Assembly (NCBI RefSeq): GCF_016428755.1
Contig: NZ_JAELTI010000055.1
Span: 1-36,145 of the forward strand
Direction of reading: 5' to 3'
DNA length: 36,145 nucleotides
Source of the DNA: Allobosea sp. ASV33
GTDB lineage: Bacteria; Pseudomonadota; Alphaproteobacteria; Rhizobiales; Beijerinckiaceae
Shown here: piece after piece, positions 33,295-36,145 of the stretch
Position numbering within the stretch: position 1 is the first letter of the stretch
Layout: each line of letters begins with the position of its first letter
Translations under genes and position numbers: made by a program
The notes under the pieces: generated by a model
What the model saw: the letters and a program-made list of their open reading frames with translations, nothing else
The model's database searches: none
What the model was told of the DNA's origin: nothing

Positions 33295-34445
33295 GCGTTG
33301 GCTCCGGTCTGGCGCTCGACGAGGCGGCACAGGATGCTGGCGCCGACCGGCAGCAGGCGGTCGTCGAAATCAAATGTCGGATGGTGGCACATCGCGCCGG
33401 GCTGGCCGAGGAAGATATACGCACCCGGCCATTGCCGCAGCATCAGCGCGAAATCGTCGGAGAAGGGCAGGGGCGTCAGATCGGTCTGCACATTGGCCTC
33501 GCCGAGAACCTGCCCTGCCGCAGCGGCCGCAGCGGCGGCGGCGCGGGGATCGTTGAGGCAGGGCGGGCAGCTCGCCTTTTTGGTGCAGGTAATCGTGCAG
33601 CCGGACATCAGCGCCAGACCCCGGCAGGCCGCATCGAGCTTGTCGATGATGCGGGCCTCCGTCTCGGGGTTGTAGGTGCGGATCGTGCCGCTGAGCTCGG
33701 CCGAGTCCGGGATGATGTTCGAGGCCGTTCCGGCGACGAGCTTCCCGAGGCTGATGACGGCTGGCTGCATCGGATCGACATGGCGACCGACGATCGAGGA
33801 GATCTCGATCGCGAGCCGCGCCGCGACCTGCAGCGGATCGTCAGTCGTATGGGGCGCCGCGCCGTGGCCGCCCTTGCCCTTGATCGTGATCTCGAACACG
33901 GTCGTGCCGCTCAGCGTCGGGCCCGGCCGGACCGCGGCAGTGCCTTCCTCATAGAGCGGGATGGTGTGGAGCGCGTAGACCTCGGAGCAGGGGAAGCGCT
34001 CGAACAGCCCGTCCTCGATCATCTTCTGCGCGCCCTGGCCGATCTCCTCGGCCGGCTGGAAGATCAGGTGGACCCTGCCGCGCTTCGGCGGATTGGCGGC
34101 GAGATGGCGCGCCGCGGCCAGCAGCATCACCGTATGGCCGTCATGGCCGCAGCCGTGGAACTGGCTCTTCGTGGTCGAGCGGTAGTCGAGCCCGGTATCC
34201 TCTTCCATCGGCAGCGCGTCCATGTCGGCGCGCAGTCCGATGGTCGGCCCCTCGGCCGCACCCTTGATGACGCCGACGAGGCCGGTTCCGCCGAGCCCGC
34301 GATGCACCTCGATGCCGAAGGAGGCGAGCGTCTTTGCGACGAAATCCGAGGTTCGGAATTCCTGGAAGGCAATTTCGGGATGGGCGTGAAGGTCGCGGCG
34401 CCAAGCCTCAAGGGTGGGCGCGAAATCGGCAATGTCCTGCAGCAT
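33291..34445 (-). CDS. M20-family amidohydrolase (hippurate hydrolase-like)
   Basis: 384-residue cytoplasmic metallopeptidase-fold amidohydrolase that cleaves N-acyl amino acids. Motifs in order: RRDLHAHPEIAFQEFRT, GLRADMDALPM, the metal-binding GCGHDGHT, QPAEEIGQGA with the catalytic Glu, the dimerisation-domain GKGGHGAAPH, and PFSDDFALML. This matches hippurate hydrolase/N-acyl-L-amino-acid amidohydrolase and indole-acetyl-amino-acid hydrolases (M20D); the exact acyl group cannot be read. Start: ATG at 34443-34445 with a strong GGAGG 7 nt upstream. It is the first gene of an operon running into the MFS transporter (overlap) and MarR regulator. Confidence 0.9.
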   Translation of the reverse strand: MLQDIADFAPTLEAWRRDLHAHPEIAFQEFRTSDFVAKTLASFGIEVHRGLGGTGLVGVIKGAAEGPTIGLRADMDALPMEEDTGLDYRSTTKSQFHGCGHDGHTVMLLAAARHLAANPPKRGRVHLIFQPAEEIGQGAQKMIEDGLFERFPCSEVYALHTIPLYEEGTAAVRPGPTLSGTTVFEITIKGKGGHGAAPHTTDDPLQVAARLAIEISSIVGRHVDPMQPAVISLGKLVAGTASNIIPDSAELSGTIRTYNPETEARIIDKLDAACRGLALMSGCTITCTKKASCPPCLNDPRAAAAAAAAAGQVLGEANVQTDLTPLPFSDDFALMLRQWPGAYIFLGQPGAMCHHPTFDFDDRLLPVGASILCRLVERQTGANA

Positions 34446-34554
34446 CGAAATTCCTCCGCTGCCGGCAGAAAATAATTGAAAATTTCAAATATTGCAATCG
34501 GCAGGGAAGATCGTTGCGATGCGGGCGCAAAGGGCTGGCTCTCACCTTGAAGCG

Positions 34555-34674
34555 CGTCATTCTGGACAAGCCGCGAAGCGGCGCCGATCCGGAATCCATC
34601 GGAGGGCCGATCCTTGTCACGAACTTGGCTCTACGATGGATTCCGGGTCTCCGCTTCGCTGCGCCCGGAATGAC
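34555..34674. repeat. Composite palindromic repeat, copy 4
   Basis: 120-bp element between the lytic transglycosylase and the amidohydrolase gene. The outer pair is GTCATTCTGG / CCGGAATGAC (one G-T wobble) and the inner pair is CCGGAATCCATCG / CGATGGATTCCGG. The left arm is type B (GACAAGCCGCGAAGCGGCGCCGATCC) and the right arm is type A reversed (GTCTCCGCTTCGCTGCGCC), so it is an inverted-orientation relative of copy 1. It may act as the 3' hairpin of the transglycosylase gene. Confidence 0.85.
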
Positions 34675-34698
34675 AGCGGGAGGCGGCAGGGGCAGCGT

Positions 34699-36145
34699 TC
34701 AATCCCGCTTGCCGCCGCGCTTCAGGTCGTAGTCGATCAGGTAGGCCGTGCGCTGGTTCAGCCGCTCGCGATAGACCTGCAGGTTCTCCATCACGCGCTG
34801 GACATAGTTGCGCGTCTCCGAGAACGGGATGCGCTCGACCCAGTCGACGGCGTCGACCTCCGGGTCGCGCGGGTCGCCATAGGCGGCGATCCATTTCTTC
34901 ACATTGGGCGAGCCGGCATTATAGGCGGCGAAAGTCAGGATATAGGAGCCGCGCCATTCCCTGAGCAGGTCGTTGAGATGGGCCGCGCCCATCCGCACCG
35001 CATAGAGCGGGTCCTGCCCCAGCTTCTCCCAGTCGAAGGGAAGGCCGGCGCGGCGCGCCGTCTCGCGGGCGGTCGCCGGCATCATCTGCATCAGGCCGCG
35101 CGCGCCGGCACCCGACATCGCCGTCGGATCGAAGGCGCTCTCCTGCCGGGCGATGGCATGGACGATGGCGCGTTCCATCGGGTCGCCGAGCACGTCGAAA
35201 TCCGGGATGCCGCTGACCGGGTAGGCCGTCATGTCGAGCGGGAAGCCGCGTTGCAGCGCAGCCTTGCCGATGCCGACCTGCGCGCGCGCATCGGTCTCGC
35301 GCCGGGCGATGGCCGCGATCGCCTCCAGCGCCTCCGTCGTGTGCAGGCGCTGCGCCAGATCGTTCAGCATCAGCGTGGCGAGGTCGCGCTCGCCGATGCG
35401 GTAGAGCAGGCGCACGGCGCGATGGCCCGGCAGCGTGTCGAGCCCCGCCGCCACCGTGCGCCGCAAGGGCAGGCCGGCCAGGCCGAGCTTCGCCCGCGCC
35501 AATTGTCCGTAATAGGCGACCGGCTGCTCCGCGGCCTTGCCGAAGGCGGCTTTGGCCTCTTCGGCCTTGCCGAGGTCCTCATAGGCGCGGCCCTGCCAAT
35601 AAGCGGCGCGCGCGATCGAGATCGGCGTCTCGGCGATGCCTGCCGCCGCATCGAAATGCTTCAGCGCGACATCCGGCTTCTTCAGGAAGCGCAGAGCGAT
35701 GAAGCCCGCATGCCATTCGGCTTCGATCCGCTCGGCCGCATCCTCGGCGCCATGACCGGAGGAGACCTCATAGGCTTTCTGCGCTTGGCCTGCATCGAGC
35801 AGCTTGCGCGCGATGATGCGCCGCTCTTCCCACCAGCCATCGCCGTCGCCGAGCAAAGACGGATCGCGCGGGATCGCGGTCAGCGCCTTCACGGCATCGT
35901 CGAGCCTGTCGCCGCGGCGTGCCTGCTGCGCCTGGAGGAAGGCGAAGGAGACGTCGCCGCGCAGCGAGGCCGGCACGGCCGCGATCAGCTTGTCGGAGAT
36001 CGGCCGGCGTGCCTTGGCGCTGGCCAGCCGCGCCTTGGCCAGCACGACATAATCGGCCGAGACGCGGGCGGCGTTGCGCAGCGCCGCCTCGCCATTCTCC
36101 CGGAACAGGAAGCGCTCGGTGCGCAGGCGATGGTCGTCCTTGCTC
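34699..36145 (-). CDS. Lytic murein transglycosylase, Slt70-like (5' end outside the window)
   Basis: Periplasmic enzyme that cleaves peptidoglycan between MurNAc and GlcNAc, forming 1,6-anhydro-MurNAc. The open frame continues to the right edge without a convincing start, so the signal peptide and first part are missing; 481 codons are visible. The N-terminal portion is a helical superhelix of TPR-like repeats (AAYWQGRAYEDLGKAEEAKAAFGKAA). The C-terminal SLT catalytic domain spans about the last 190 residues: ARQESAFDPTAMSGAGARGLMQMM with the catalytic Glu, AHLNDLLREWRGSYILTFAAYNAG, and EIRIP-like WVERIPFSETRNYVQRVMENLQVYR. All family-1A motifs look intact. An internal GTG at 36043-36045 is not a likely start. 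Confidence 0.92.
   Translation of the reverse strand, partial: SKDDHRLRTERFLFRENGEAALRNAARVSADYVVLAKARLASAKARRPISDKLIAAVPASLRGDVSFAFLQAQQARRGDRLDDAVKALTAIPRDPSLLGDGDGWWEERRIIARKLLDAGQAQKAYEVSSGHGAEDAAERIEAEWHAGFIALRFLKKPDVALKHFDAAAGIAETPISIARAAYWQGRAYEDLGKAEEAKAAFGKAAEQPVAYYGQLARAKLGLAGLPLRRTVAAGLDTLPGHRAVRLLYRIGERDLATLMLNDLAQRLHTTEALEAIAAIARRETDARAQVGIGKAALQRGFPLDMTAYPVSGIPDFDVLGDPMERAIVHAIARQESAFDPTAMSGAGARGLMQMMPATARETARRAGLPFDWEKLGQDPLYAVRMGAAHLNDLLREWRGSYILTFAAYNAGSPNVKKWIAAYGDPRDPEVDAVDWVERIPFSETRNYVQRVMENLQVYRERLNQRTAYLIDYDLKRGGKRD

Noticed and set aside
11051..34674. The four dispersed palindromes considered as a CRISPR array or insertion-sequence ends
   Set aside because: They are kilobases apart without regular spacers or cas genes, and no transposase lies between or inside them.

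Overview
The window is GC-rich (mostly C/G at third codon positions) and packed with genes typical of an alphaproteobacterium of the Hyphomicrobiales. Pointers are a rhizobial-type porin with two conserved cysteines, a tamA-tamB pair, a livKHMGF branched-chain amino-acid-type ABC operon, an Slt-type lytic transglycosylase, and dispersed GTCATTCCGG palindromic repeats. Bosea or a close relative is my best guess; this comes from family resemblance only. I see no rRNA, tRNA, CRISPR array, insertion sequence or phage gene, so this looks like ordinary chromosomal backbone with some lineage-specific operons.

Layout. 1-457 (-): cytochrome b561, cut by the window edge, with an Irr-box-like palindrome in front. 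688-1425 (+): periplasmic SIMPL protein. 1435-3377 (-): two overlapping genes, a divergent aspartate-carbamoyltransferase-like enzyme and an EamA/DMT exporter. 3417-5357 (-): membrane GGDEF-EAL protein. 5492-7447 (-): Tat-exported 2',3'-cyclic-nucleotide phosphodiesterase/3'-nucleotidase. 7593-10965 (-): MaoC/HTD2-like acyl-CoA hydratase, family III CoA-transferase and zinc alcohol dehydrogenase. 11168-15834 (-): livKHMGF-type transporter with a palindromic repeat between the binding protein and the first permease. 16077-17342 (+): metallo-beta-lactamase-fold hydrolase. 17349-17870 (-): DUF4142 protein. 18008-18763 (+): fumarylacetoacetase/hydratase-family enzyme.

18865-25196 (+): tamA-tamB outer-membrane assembly pair ending in a terminator. 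25606-26991 (+): strongly expressed major porin with a long structured leader and a textbook terminator. 27259-30396 (+): a two-gene operon of a four-repeat OmpA-family envelope protein and a three-helix membrane protein with a cytoplasmic helix-hairpin-helix domain. 30559-34445 (-): M20 amidohydrolase, MHS-type MFS transporter, MarR regulator and alpha/beta hydrolase, which looks like a regulated uptake-and-hydrolysis operon. 34699-36145 (-): lytic transglycosylase, cut by the right edge.

Two items are the most interesting. The first is the OmpA-repeat/HhH operon, which would place a peptidoglycan-binding protein and a membrane-tethered HhH domain in one unit. The second is a family of four composite palindromes (11051, 14582, 30429, 34555) whose outer and inner stems are conserved while their internal arms look swapped between copies. 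Much of the rest (porin, TAM, Liv transporter, transglycosylase) is standard envelope and transport machinery.
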